NCBI GenBank assembly: GCA_951213105.1
Contig: OX578137.1
Coordinates: 62,521,736-62,585,735 of the forward strand
Direction of reading: 5' to 3'
Length of the DNA: 64,000 bases
Source: Amaurobius ferox
Taxonomy: Eukaryota > Arthropoda > Arachnida > Araneae > Amaurobiidae
Under the pieces are notes generated by a model. That model was given only the letters and a program-made list of their open reading frames with translations, was not told the DNA's origin and searched no databases. Of the stretch, positions 22,080 through 33,388 are shown one piece after another (within the stretch, counting starts at the first letter, position 1; the number at the start of each line of letters is the position of its first letter). The translations under genes and the position numbers were made by a program.

Positions 22080-22984
22080 TCTAAAGTGGGCAGCACATGA
22101 CTTTCCTTATATAATGCAATGAATTTACTACATTTACAATAAAAAAAATAGGTTTCTCTTATAGTAGATATTCATATTTATTCCAAGATATTGAATTTTC
22201 GTCAATTAGTCGTCATTTTCTTTGATTTAGTGTCATTTCTATCCATTTGGCGAGATTTTCGTTAATTTGGCAACATTTAAAAAATTCGCCAAGTTGGCGA
22301 CATTCCGCCAAATTCGACGCAAAATCTCGCCAAGCGTTATGGACGGAGAAATAAGTTTTTCTTATAGCAGATAAATAACTATTGGCGTTCAAATACAAAA
22401 GTATTACTCAAAGTGCCTTTTCTCATGAATGGAACGAGCTAGATCCACGAGAATGATGTCACCCAAATTATCGTATGATATTACATATGAAAAGTGAACA
22501 TGTTTCTCAGCAGTTAATATATATTTTTTTAATTCATGTGATTTTTTGATAAATTTATTTAAAAAATGTGCAATATCTCGAGAACGGTTCATGCTAGCGT
22601 TCTAAAGTTTATGTGTTTTTGAAAATTTTTTCAAAATTTCAGTCGAAAATTTAGGGGGGGGGGGATGTTCTGAACATTCGATTACGTTTAAAAACAATAG
22701 GTTTCCAATATTCATGGATTGTTATTTTTGTACTAAATTTCATTCGAATTGCTCTATTTGTTCGTGAGATATCGTCTGCGCAGACTCGCAGATACACACA
22801 TACATACACACACACACACGCACACATACTTTCACACATCCACACACACAGACATCATCTCAAAAATGTTTGATTCGTGATCAGGGATGCTTGAAACGTG
22901 CTCTCCCGTCGAAAACTCGAATTCGAATTTTCGACTCTGTTACAATACTTTCCTTATACATTATGTATATAAGGAAAGTAAAAA
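22080..22984 (+). mobile_element. ~905-bp element inserted in copy A only, with 3' hairpin
   Basis: Copy B reads ctaaaaaatattgaaatatg across this point (near 44,272-44,292), whereas copy A has ~905 bp between ctaaaaaa and tactgaaatatg. The insert starts TCTAAAGTGGGCAGCACATG and soon contains actttccttatat. It ends with a hairpin whose 13-nt arms (tactttccttata/tataaggaaagta, 22,946-22,980) repeat that same motif. A reversed copy is at 55,598-56,530. No target duplication, start TC, end hairpin: a non-autonomous Helitron/Helentron relative is plausible, but the CTRR end is missing. Confidence 0.72.
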
Positions 22985-25900
22985 TACTGAAATATGTCTA
23001 ATGTTATTTTTTTCTCACTATAAAATCTCAGCAGAATTTGTATTTGTGAAAAGACGAGTAATGTTATATCGTTGGCCGTCAAGCGGTCAAGTTCAAATTA
23101 GCAGTCCCGATCTCGATGTCGCTTCGCGTTCTTATGACGTCAGTGCCAGACATTATCAGATTTGGAAGCAAAATGACCTTGTATCGTGTTTGCTGTTTAA
23201 ATGCATGGTACTGACTTTATAATGAATTTATGGTTTGCTCATTTATATCATCTGAAAATTCGTGTTTTCTTATGGAAATTTGTTAGTAAGTAAAACTAAA
23301 AATTAAGTAAATTTATAATTAGTGATTATTTCAATTTATTAAGGAGCATGAAAGAATTCTGGTCATAGAAGCAATTTGTTAATTCCTTACATACGTGTGA
23401 TGCTGCTGCCATCTATTAGCAGAGATACAGACTTTTATTGTGTCTTGGAAAGTTTTCTTCAAAAAAATAAATATCGTATAAAAATTACCTGAATTTAATA
23501 CACTATTTTGAATGTACATATTTTGAAATGAATTTACTCTCAGAACTTTTTGAGTCTTGTTTGAAGGCTACAAATGCTATACTTTAATATAAAATTGTAA
23601 AGTATAATTTTTTTTATAAAAAAATAATTTGTTAAATTCTTTTTAAAATTTTATAAAAATCTATCACTTCTAATTTTCCTAAAATTAGAAAGAAATTCAC
23701 TGAAAGAAAATATGATCACAAATTGCAGAAAATTGTTGATATCTTATATGTATCGAAAACTGGTGTATCGATGTACTATGAGTATCGTATGTAAGTGAAT
23801 CCGTACGAAATACGCACGATCACGTATTGACACACCCATATCGATGCGTCCATTACACATGATAAGTACTGTATGCTGTAAATGTTAGAAATGTATTTGT
23901 AAACGATGAGCATTATTCAAAATTCAATGTTGTGTACCGCATAAACAACTTCATATGTGTATTATACTTTTGCGTATATATGTATACATTTGTTCTGGTA
24001 ATAAAACATGTATTACATGGGATTTGTCGTGTACCTTTATATTATGAGAACATTCTATATAATAGCTACATGCATTTAATGTAAATATACTTTATTTTTT
24101 AAATTTAGATAATAGTGTAAATTTAGTTAATCATATTTTTCCATTTGTGTATATATTCCTACAATGTAGACTATAAGTTTTTAAACCAGCGTAATACCAT
24201 GAATTGAGTAGGAAAAACGCGACCACACTTCATTAAGGAATCTACAATTTACAGTGAAATAACAATTAAATAATGTTCTAATTAAAAAATATTTTTGTTC
24301 GAATGCGCAGATATATGTACCTACAACGTTTTTCCAGGCTATGGAACTCAGCTTATCTCTCGGATGCGGCAAAATAAGTATAAGAGATAACCGAAAAATG
24401 CAAATTTTGATGCATTTGAAATAAATATGAAGGAATTGTTTTACAGATTTGGTTCAAATATCGTTGGATGAATGCAGATGATCCTAGATGATGATCTCCC
24501 TAGGTAAGCTACCAGTATTTCCAATTTGCCGATCGTATGGATTCAGCATCGAATTCTATAGGGAGTAGGGGCTAATTAAGGATTTCTATGTAGATTTTGG
24601 GAGATGTCACTTCCGGTTTCTCTGAAAATTCATATGACTGTATGAAATAAGTATAAAAGATCTTAATAGGTCCGTCAAAAATGAAGTACATACACCATTT
24701 GACACCACATGAAGGTTACTTCATGAATTTAGTGTTTGTGCTGTTTGCTTCTCAAGCAAAGTAGTTTCATCAGTATGGAAGTAATAACATTTCTCCGATA
24801 AGCAAGAAAAACATAGAACTTTACAATGATTTTGACTGCTGCTGGTGAGAACACAGATTCTCTGTATTTCTTTTATAGAAGCCGAAATATAAAAATTAGA
24901 TGACTACAATTGTTTCAAGTTCGTTAAGAACCACCTCATAAGGTCATAAAATCAGAGTATACTAACAAAAAAATCAAGGATAACTGCTTGCTGTACTGAA
25001 TATATCGGTCAATACAACCGCTTGCTGTACTAAATATTTCGATCAGAACAACTGCGTGCTCTACTGAATATTTCGGTCTGTACAACTGCGTGCTGCAATG
25101 AATATTTCGGTCAATACAACTGCGGTTATTTTACTAATTTTGCTGAAATTTTATAGTCATTGACTGGAATACATGCAACGGTAGCCAAAGTTAAAAGGAA
25201 CGGCACCTTACCAGAATTATTCTGGTGACGCTGGGAAATTTAGGAATCTTTGTGTTTTTGTTGATCAAACTAAAAAAAAATTATTAAATTGTGTAGAGGA
25301 ACAAATATTTTAAAGCACACCTATTTAAAATTTCTCTGCTAAATATTTTAGGAACTTATAATTAAATTTTTAATTATTCAATTCTAAAATTATATTTTAT
25401 GCCTCAATATTTTAAGCAGTTTTCGTTGAAAAATTGTTGGCGAGTCTTAAAATTCGTTTCAAATTTCAAAAAGTTAAGCGCTTAATAATTTTATCTAAAC
25501 GACGTAATACTTTGAACAACGGAAAATAATGGTTTAAACAAATATTCAACAAGAAAGATACTTGCTTTTTTCCTTTCCGCCAAATTTCATCAATATAATG
25601 GTTTTAATATTGAAAAATAATTTCTATTCAATAACCCGACATACACCTATTTTCTTAGAACTATGAATACAACTACAGTTGACATTTGTGACATCAATAG
25701 AAGAGGAAAATAACTCTGTAGATTACTTGATGTATTACTTCATTATTTTTCATTGTAAGAAAATTATTAAATTTCGCGAAAATGATTGTCAATTTATGCA
25801 GAACGAAGATAATAATCTTAAAACTGTGTATATATTATCAATCCCAACGTATTGAGAATGAAGGATCTGACAGCAATGCATTGTTTGTAGAAATGAAAAA

Positions 25901-26484
25901 TATTTACATGCTGTTTTTTAAAAGTAAGATAAGTATTGATTTTAGGAACACTAGATAGCTGGTTCACGTTTCTTTTAGGACACATTTAACAGTTTGCTAC
26001 TACGCAGTTAGCATTAGCGGTGTTGGCAACGGAAGCAGAGTTTCTGTTTTTAAGTCTGTTCGATTTTGTGAGGTTTATTCAACGTTAGTTTGAACAGAAA
26101 AACGTTTTTAAAAGTTTTTATTTAACTAGTCATGACCTATATGCGGTTATCTGTCTGTTTCAATTTCTTTGATGATATTTTTAATATACTGTTCTACACC
26201 CGAGAGAGCTGAAATTGAGTACATAACTTAATATAACACTTAATATAACTTAATATAAATAAAACGTACAGATGATGACAATTAATTTTTTAAGCCTCAT
26301 TATATTTTACTAAAATTGTTTCTTTTTACAGTTGCAGGTGAAAATATTCAACTGATTGAAGTTACAGTAATTTTTCTGAAAAATATTTTTATAAGATTAT
26401 AATAAAAAATAAGGAATTGAATTTTCTTATAGAATTTATTATATGTTTTGTATAAAGTGCTACTTTAAAATATAAAACTATTCA
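22985..26484. other. Intergenic DNA of the duplicated block (copy A)
   Basis: No gene is recognised. It is collinear with 44,280-48,780. A Y-rich tract with tag (tttcttatag, ending about 26,433) just before aatttattatatg is also in copy B (cctttccttatag, ending about 48,728). It could be a 3' splice site of a 5' untranslated exon of the receptor gene. A four-fold 'aatatttcggtc(a/t)...acaactgc' repeat lies at 24,985-25,130. Confidence 0.5.
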
Positions 26485-29400
26485 TCTATATAAATAAAAA
26501 TGAAAATCTGTCTGTCTGTCTGTCTGTCTGTCTGTCACACCATCACGGGAGAACGGCTGAACCGAATTTAATGAAATTTTGTGGGTAGCCCAGAAATAGC
26601 CCCACTTAAAATTATATCCGTGTTTTGAGTTTCTACGACCAGTGGTTCTCGAGATATTAGTAAAAAACGAAATTTTCGTTTGTCTCATCATCACGGAAAA
26701 ACGGCTGAACCGAATTTAATGAAATTTGGTGAATAGCCTTGAAATATCCCCCCATAACTTTTGTCCAAGTTTCGAGTTTCTAAGACCTGGGGTTGTCGAG
26801 ATATCAATGAAAAACGGAACTTTTCCCTAGGAGTTCTACTCCCTAACTCCGTGGTTTATCCAAACGAAAAGCTTGAAAATCGTTTGAAAGTGAATTAAAA
26901 TTTAATCTCTGAGTTTGATGGGAGATTTTTTGCGTTAATTAGTCACTTTCTGAAAACATGAATTGTTTGAAACATGATTTAAAGGGGAAATCTATCTTCA
27001 TGGTTCATGGTTTATTTAAAACAAGCTTTTACGGAACAATGAAAAGTATAGAGAAATCAAAATCGTTATTTAATTTCGCAGTTTATGTTATAAGACATGA
27101 CATATTTAACATGTTATAAGATTCTATCTTATATCATGTTACTCAGAAACGCAATTAAATTAAATCTGTCTGTTAATTTTAATAATTATTTTTTCGATTT
27201 GAATAATAAATAAATGGATATAAAAATATATTTTAGAAAAGAACGATTTGATTTTTCTTATAGCATTTTCGACTGGATAATATCAATTACGGTCTTCAGG
27301 TTTAAAAATTATTATTATTTATATTTTCGGGGATTATTGATTCAAGGATTATTGATATTTTCAAGTTATTATGCAATTATTTTATTATGACAAAAATTGT
27401 TTAAACTCATATATTGTATGTTGTACGAATCTTCTACAAATACACGTGTATATCTTTTAATCTACGAGAATATAAGTAGTACAGGTATATTGACATATGT
27501 TTTGATATATATTGGCATATATTGGAATCAATTACGACCTTCTGGTATAAAGAGTACGGATATTATTGATGTTTTCAATTTATTACGTCATCTCTTTTAT
27601 TTTGGCAAATATTTTTGAGACGCATATTGTAATACGGGTAATCTTCTACTAACACATTGGCATATTTTCTGATCTGCGACAATATAATTAGTACGGGGTT
27701 GCATATATTCATTCAATTCCATTTTTTTCTTCTGTAAATTTGCTTACAAAAGGGGGCAGTATGTTTTATTCTTCAGATCTGATCGTGAAGATAATTTTGC
27801 ATAGTGAGAACATATATTCTTAAACTTCTCTTTAGGAGCAATAAATTTAATATTTTAACAGAATTTGCACATGATTGCGAACTATAAGTTTCTTTAAATT
27901 ATACACTCCGTACGAATAACGGGTGTGCTGTTAGTGGTTAATAAATTTTAACATTTTAGGAGGATATATCATGTTGCTCGGCATCGCAATTAAATTAAAT
28001 GTGTTTGTTAATGTTTTTATTGTTTTTTTTCGATTTAAATAATAAATAAATGGATAAATGGATATAAAAGTATATCTTATGAATGGACGGTTTGATTTTT
28101 CTTTTAATTATATTAATTGCTGACTGCGTACATCAATTTCATTTATTTTGGCAAAGAGTTTTCAAGCTTATATCGTATTTAGCTACTAAACTCATATATT
28201 GTGTTTAGCCAATAAATTCATATAGCCGATTGTTGAAACTGAAAAAGAGTAGAGCGGGTATATCTTCTAATACAATTGTAGTGTTTTCATTTAGTATATT
28301 GAAACGGGATAAGAATGTTTCATTCAGATCTGCAAATTCAAAGCTACGAATTTGGAGGGATATCGCTAATTTGACAACTTTTCTTAAACTTTGCCAAATT
28401 GACGGAAATGTCGCCAAATTGATATAAACGACACACAAACAGCTGCCATAAACCTTCGGGTTCGTCGTGTGGCTTGGGTCTTCTACATATCAATGAAATT
28501 TTTTTTTGTTTTGTTAGAAGAGAGTACTGAAATGATGTTTGGTTAGCATTTATCTGTCAGACCAACCATCCTACTTAGTAATACATTTAGCGAATTTTTA
28601 AAATGTCACCAAATTGATAAAAATGTTTTCAAATCTATAAAAATATCTTGAAATTGATAAAATTGCGCTACATAAATGATATTAATTGTTTTTTGTTTTG
28701 TTAGGGGATAGTATTGTGATGATATTTCGTCAATTTGTGGCAAAGTGGAACTGTCAGTTCTACAGTCCCACTTGGCGATAAATTTGGCGATTTTTTAAAA
28801 TGTCGCTAATTTGACGAAACTGTCGCCAAATGTTCCATAGAAATATAACTATTTAGACGATATTTTTCTACCAATTTATTTGAAGCAAATGATATCATGT
28901 CGCTTAGCAACGGATTTAAATCCAATGTGTTTATGCGGCAGACGATTTTTATTAAATCCTTTCCGATTTGAATAATGAAGATATGTATATAAAATAAATT
29001 TCATTGCCATTTCATTTTGGACTGGATAATATCAATTATACTCTTCAGGTTTAAACATTATTATTATTGATATTTTCCGGAATTATTGATTCAGGGATTA
29101 TTGATATTTTTAAGTTATTACGCCATTGTTCTATTGCGGCAAAAATTGCTGACACACGCATATTGTACGTTGTACGAGTAATCTTCTAGGAATGCACGGG
29201 TATATCTTCTAACCTACGAGAATATACGTAGTACAGGTATATTGGCATATATTTTGACATATATTGGCATATATATTGGAATCAAGTACAGTCTTCTGGT
29301 ATGAAGATTAAGGGGATTAATTATATATTCAATTTATTACGTCGTCTGTTGTATTTTACCAAAAAACATTTGAGACTCATATTGCAAAACGGGTAATCTT

Positions 29401-29896
29401 CTACTAATAATCGGACATTATAAGTAGTACGTGTATATCTTCCCATATAATTTTAGCACTTTAATTTTGACATATATTGGAATAAATGACTGTCTTCAGA
29501 TTTAAAGATTACGGGTTTATTGGTATTTTCAATTTATACATGTAATCTACTAATACAGGTTATATTTTCTAATATTCGCGTATATAATTAGTACGGGTCC
29601 CATACAATTTTAACGCTTTTATTTTGCATATATTGATTCAATTCCATATTTTTTTTTTATATTTGCTTACATAAGGGGTCCAAGATGTTTTATTCTTCAG
29701 ATATGTCCATGAAGATAATTTTATATAGCGAGAACAGAGATTCTTAAACTTCCTTTTAGGAGCATTATATTAAATATTTTAACAGAATATTTTGATTAAA
29801 CATGTCATTTAGTATACTATAAGAATTTGGGCATGATTATGAATTTCAAGTTTCTTTATATTATATACTCCGTACGAAGAACGGGTATGCTGCTAG
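26485..29896 (+). mobile_element. Non-autonomous Helitron, 3,412 bp, inserted upstream of receptor copy A
   Basis: The element starts TC (TCTATATAAATAAAAATG) and ends CTAG, with a small hairpin just before it (CCGTACGAAGAACGG). It sits between A (26,484) and T (29,897). Copy B shows the uninterrupted site attca|tattcaataaaatggg at 48,780/48,781. These are the defining marks of Helitron insertion. A CTGT microsatellite and a block with 'ggttcagccgtt'-type sequence (reversed) follow the 5' end. The body contains about three diverged internal repeats of ~0.9 kb. No Rep or helicase coding region is present, and the 65-77-aa ORFs on both strands look accidental. Confidence 0.93.
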
Positions 29897-29907
29897 TATT
29901 CAATAAA

Positions 29908-30957
29908 ATGGGAAAATCTTCAATGGAAAGCGCAATCAAGCCAATTTTAATTTTACTGTCAGTGACTGGAATTGACATTACAAATATGTTCAATTTTAAG
30001 ATCGTTGTTGTATTTGCAATGCTCTATAATGCGCTTTTTATTTTGAACACAATTAAATGTATTGCATGTGCAAATACGAAAACAACTTTCACATTTAGCT
30101 TATCAGAAGCTTCTAAAGGAATAATTTTCATAACTTGGGTTATTTTACTAAAAAATCGCCAGAAGATGAAGAAATTTTTAAGTGATGTTAGTGAACTTTA
30201 TGAAACTGTGAAATTTAAGAAAGCTTCAAAACTTTATCGATATTCTTTATTAATCGCTTTGTCTTTTATATTTTATATTCTCGGAATGGTATTTTATTCA
30301 GGTTTTGAAGAACTAGAATATAGCCAAGACATAACCTGCCCTTGGTTTAAAGTCTTTAAGAATTCTCTAGATCATAAAGAATTTTTGCATGTAATTATGG
30401 ATGTAATGGGTACTATATATTTACGAACAGTAGTAACTGCATTATTTTCTATATATTGCTTGGGGATAATCCTTTGCATAAGAGTAAACTACTATTCTCA
30501 ATATGAAGCATTTAGGATTTACAATCATATCTTCGGCATTGTGAGAAATCTCAATGATACCACATCCCCCATACTGTTTGCTCTTTTCATTCAACTAATT
30601 CTACAAAATTTTAGAAATGTGGTGATTGTGTGTGAAAATATAATGTACAAACATCGTAGAACCCAGCACGAAGTGTTTATCGTGTGTGACCTTATATTTA
30701 GTTTTGCTTCAGTTACAATATTGGTATTATGCTACGAATCGTTATACGATAAAGTAAATGCCATCCGGAGATATCTTTTGGAAAATGATTATAACAATTC
30801 AATGCCATGTAAACTGATTGGTAGGTTATTAGAAGACAGGGAAATTCTGAAACCCAGTGCTTGGGGGGTGTTCGGCATTCGCAAGTCTCTACTTATGGCC
30901 TTTGGAGCATCCGTGATAAGCTACAGCATTTTCATATATCAGTGGTTTAAGGAATGA
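29908..30957 (+). CDS. Gustatory receptor-like seven-transmembrane chemoreceptor, copy A, 349 aa
   Basis: Seven hydrophobic segments are visible at roughly residues 30-49, 70-82, 111-130, 172-192, 220-242, 257-279 and 327-345. The C-terminal segment SYSIFIYQWF fits the TYhhhhhQF signature of arthropod gustatory receptors (7tm_7 family), ligand-gated cation channels of chemosensory neurons. Length is typical to slightly short for the family. The start MGKSS is chosen because it is shared with copy B. The open frame continues 27 codons further upstream, but most of that is Helitron sequence. Copies A and B differ at 36 of 349 residues, 35 of them before residue 258. There are no introns within the frame. 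Ligand unknown. Confidence 0.88.
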   Translation: MGKSSMESAIKPILILLSVTGIDITNMFNFKIVVVFAMLYNALFILNTIKCIACANTKTTFTFSLSEASKGIIFITWVILLKNRQKMKKFLSDVSELYETVKFKKASKLYRYSLLIALSFIFYILGMVFYSGFEELEYSQDITCPWFKVFKNSLDHKEFLHVIMDVMGTIYLRTVVTALFSIYCLGIILCIRVNYYSQYEAFRIYNHIFGIVRNLNDTTSPILFALFIQLILQNFRNVVIVCENIMYKHRRTQHEVFIVCDLIFSFASVTILVLCYESLYDKVNAIRRYLLENDYNNSMPCKLIGRLLEDREILKPSAWGVFGIRKSLLMAFGASVISYSIFIYQWFKE

Positions 30958-31124
30958 ACACGCATAAAGTGAAACATCACAGTTCAGGCACATATAGCTA
31001 ATATATGTTTAAAGAACACATTAACACATTTAATTGCTGTGACTGAAAAATATGTTATGAGTTAAATAGTCAAATTACTTTTATTTCCTTAGTACGAGTA
31101 CTCACAGTTGTCGTTAGATAAATA

Positions 31125-31125
<1 letters not shown>

Positions 31126-31190
<65 letters not shown>
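31126..31190. repeat. (TA)n microsatellite at the end of the duplicated block
   Basis: About 65 bp of TA between the receptor's downstream DNA and a - strand Naiad-type element. Confidence 0.96.
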
Positions 31191-31194
<4 letters not shown>

Positions 31195-33000
31195 TATAAA
31201 TGAACATAATCGTTGTATTCAAAATCATTATAATAACATCCAACAAATGTCGACAACCACTCCTACCAAGGAACGGGCGCAATGCAGCTCACATTTCCGA
31301 AGCAGAAAATATAAAGAGAATTTGAAACGAAAATAATGGGAAGACCAAATGCTTTGCATGAAATGGTAGAGGGGGATTGCGACCCCTCTTTCCCGTTTAA
31401 AGCAGCTTTTCAGCCCTGGCAACGCTCACGGAACCAATGCAATTCAATAGTCAATTACCCGTAAATGAGTAAAGTCAATAGCACGCGAAAAGGACAAACA
31501 GGAACATCAAAGCATGATAAGACGGAACCGACAGAGTGAAGATTACTGAGATTAACTGGATTATATAAACATCACTCACGCATGCGCTAGGTAATACAAG
31601 TTGTGCAGAGGAACTAGTAAAATAAAGCAATATCCTTTTTTAAGGAATTGTCTTCTTCATTATTATTGAAAATTGAATTAAAATATCTTCTCAAGAATTT
31701 AATAGGGTAGTGTTTTTTAATGGCTTTATTCACAATCCTTCTGTTACTTGCAATGTAATCTTTTTTGAAGATATTGATGTTTTGGTTGCGTTTGAGGTGT
31801 CCAATAATTATATTCCTGAAAATATTTTTTGTTAAATTTGACTTCCAGTCTATGATGTGATTGATCTTCATTTTGTAACAATCACGCTCATCATGTAATA
31901 AGGTATTAACACCATATAGTTTGTGGTATTTTATTGTGATGTCCAAAAAGTTAACAGCGTTGTCCTCTGTATTATTGTTTTCGATTAATTCCAATTCTTT
32001 GGGATAGGAGGTGAAATCAAACCGCGGTGAATGTTCATAATGCCCCAAAAGAACATCGTTCTACATAGCGGAAGTAGGGCATTTCATACAATATGTGTGT
32101 GCCTTTTTCAAATTTTGAGAAATATACGTCCGCTAGTATGGATGAGCAAGCTCCTCCCATAGGAATGCCCTTAATCTGTTGGTAGTATCCATTATCCATT
32201 AAATCTATATCAATACGTTTGTACAATGTTTTGATCTTATTAGCTAAAATCATTCCATTATAGAGTAAATGTGAATACATAGTACGATCTTGATAACTCA
32301 TCTGTAAAGTATCAACATAATATTTCTTGCATGTAAATGCGTAATTAGAAACTATTTTGTCTGTGTATGTTAATACGTAACGAACTTGAATAATTTTGAT
32401 TGAAGGTGGAAGAGAAGATCCAAATGTTTTTTTATGTTGCTGTTGGTAGTAAAGGTGAAATCCATTGGAAAGGTGATATTTCCATTCATCAAAAGCATTA
32501 GCCGGTAAACTATATTTCACTGCGAATTTGTAAGAAAAAGCATCCAGATCGTAATCAAATTCTTTAGTAACATTCTAAAATCCTGAGTACGAAATTTAGT
32601 ACCTAATTGAAATATAGTTCTCAATTTTTGATCTTCTATTAATGCTAAATTTCCTGTAATAATATGTTGGTGAAAGGGGTCTTTATAAATACTATCTTTA
32701 CAAGTACAAACATCTGTTTTATATTCAGTGGTATTTTTACATATATGATTGTAGTTAAATAATCTTCTGCCGTTGGTACGGACAAATAGATAAATCATCC
32801 TGACTTTAATGTTAGGTATCGACAGAAAAATATCAATATTATTAAATAAAGTTTTGATAGGCATCTGTTCATACTATTTATTTTTAAAGGTGGTTATAAA
32901 AAATTCCTTGGCAATTTTCTTTTGAGTCAAAGGTTCCAATTTAATATTAAACTTTCAGGCTTTTAATTCGATAAGATCCATCATAATAAGATCACTTCCT
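31191..33000 (-). mobile_element. Second Naiad family, - strand arm of a palindromic pair
   Basis: Reading the - strand from 33,000 down, the CTC (CxC) motif and HQHIITGNLALI block are followed by the TDKIVSNYAFTCKKYY block. The IPMGGACSSILADVY motif B and FRYV come next, then the C-terminal part and a 3' untranslated region ending beside (TA)n. Compared with the + arm it has a frameshift near 32,575. It also lacks ~390 bp, which removes the PKLHKEPVKFRTV and FRDLFNNI (catalytic Asp) blocks. A 1-bp insertion breaks the YVDD box near 32,060. It is dead. Confidence 0.88.
31614..32864 (-). pseudogene. Broken reverse transcriptase gene of the - strand Naiad arm
   Basis: Three open segments (32,517-32,864; 32,035-32,520; 31,614-32,048) align in order with the 549-codon frame at 33,389-35,038 on the other arm. 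The middle segment jumps from the equivalent of residue ~226 to ~357 of that frame, so the polymerase fingers and the motif A aspartate are missing. The motif C region reads FRYVERC instead of FRYVDDV because of an added base. Confidence 0.85.
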
Positions 33001-33388
33001 TTGTCACGGAATTTATACCAAACTGAAACCAATAGATGGCATAGAGAAAAAAACACCTACATATTAGTTATCTTGGTACCCAAGAAAAAATCCAGAAGTT
33101 TGTTGACAATTTAAAAAATGATACTATGATCAAAAGCAGTTGGATTAAGAATATAGTTTATGGTATAAGACTTAAATATTTACCACGCATCTGGAATTTT
33201 ATATTACAGTACTGAATTAAAGAACCTTTAGATAATAATGATCCAGAAGAAGTAACTAAGAACTTGGCTATTATGATGGATCTTATCAAATTAAAAGCCG
33301 GAAAGTTTAATATTAAGTTGAAACCTCTGACTCAAAAGAAAATTAATTACCAAGGAATTTTTTATAACCACCTTTAAAAATAAATATT

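Larger units (their letters stand above)
18039..31115. repeat. Segmental duplication, copy A
   Basis: Starting inside the monooxygenase-like gene at about codon 209, the sequence runs parallel to 39,319-49,995 in the same orientation. The shared parts are the gene's 3' part, a ~0.85-kb repeat, mariner remnants, the foldback element, intergenic DNA and the receptor gene with ~150 bp downstream (to 'cgagtactcacagttgtcg'). Copy A carries two insertions missing from copy B (22,080-22,984 and 26,485-29,896). Copy B has extra DNA near 42,550-43,430, 44,750-45,090, 47,860-48,290 and 48,450-48,710. Confidence 0.9.

Noticed and set aside
28205..28438. Conserved 77-aa and opposite-strand 65-aa ORFs recurring in all three Helitrons (also near 58,685 and 62,124)
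   Set aside because: Open on both strands over the same DNA, no Rep or helicase motifs, and conservation is explained by the recent spread of the element.
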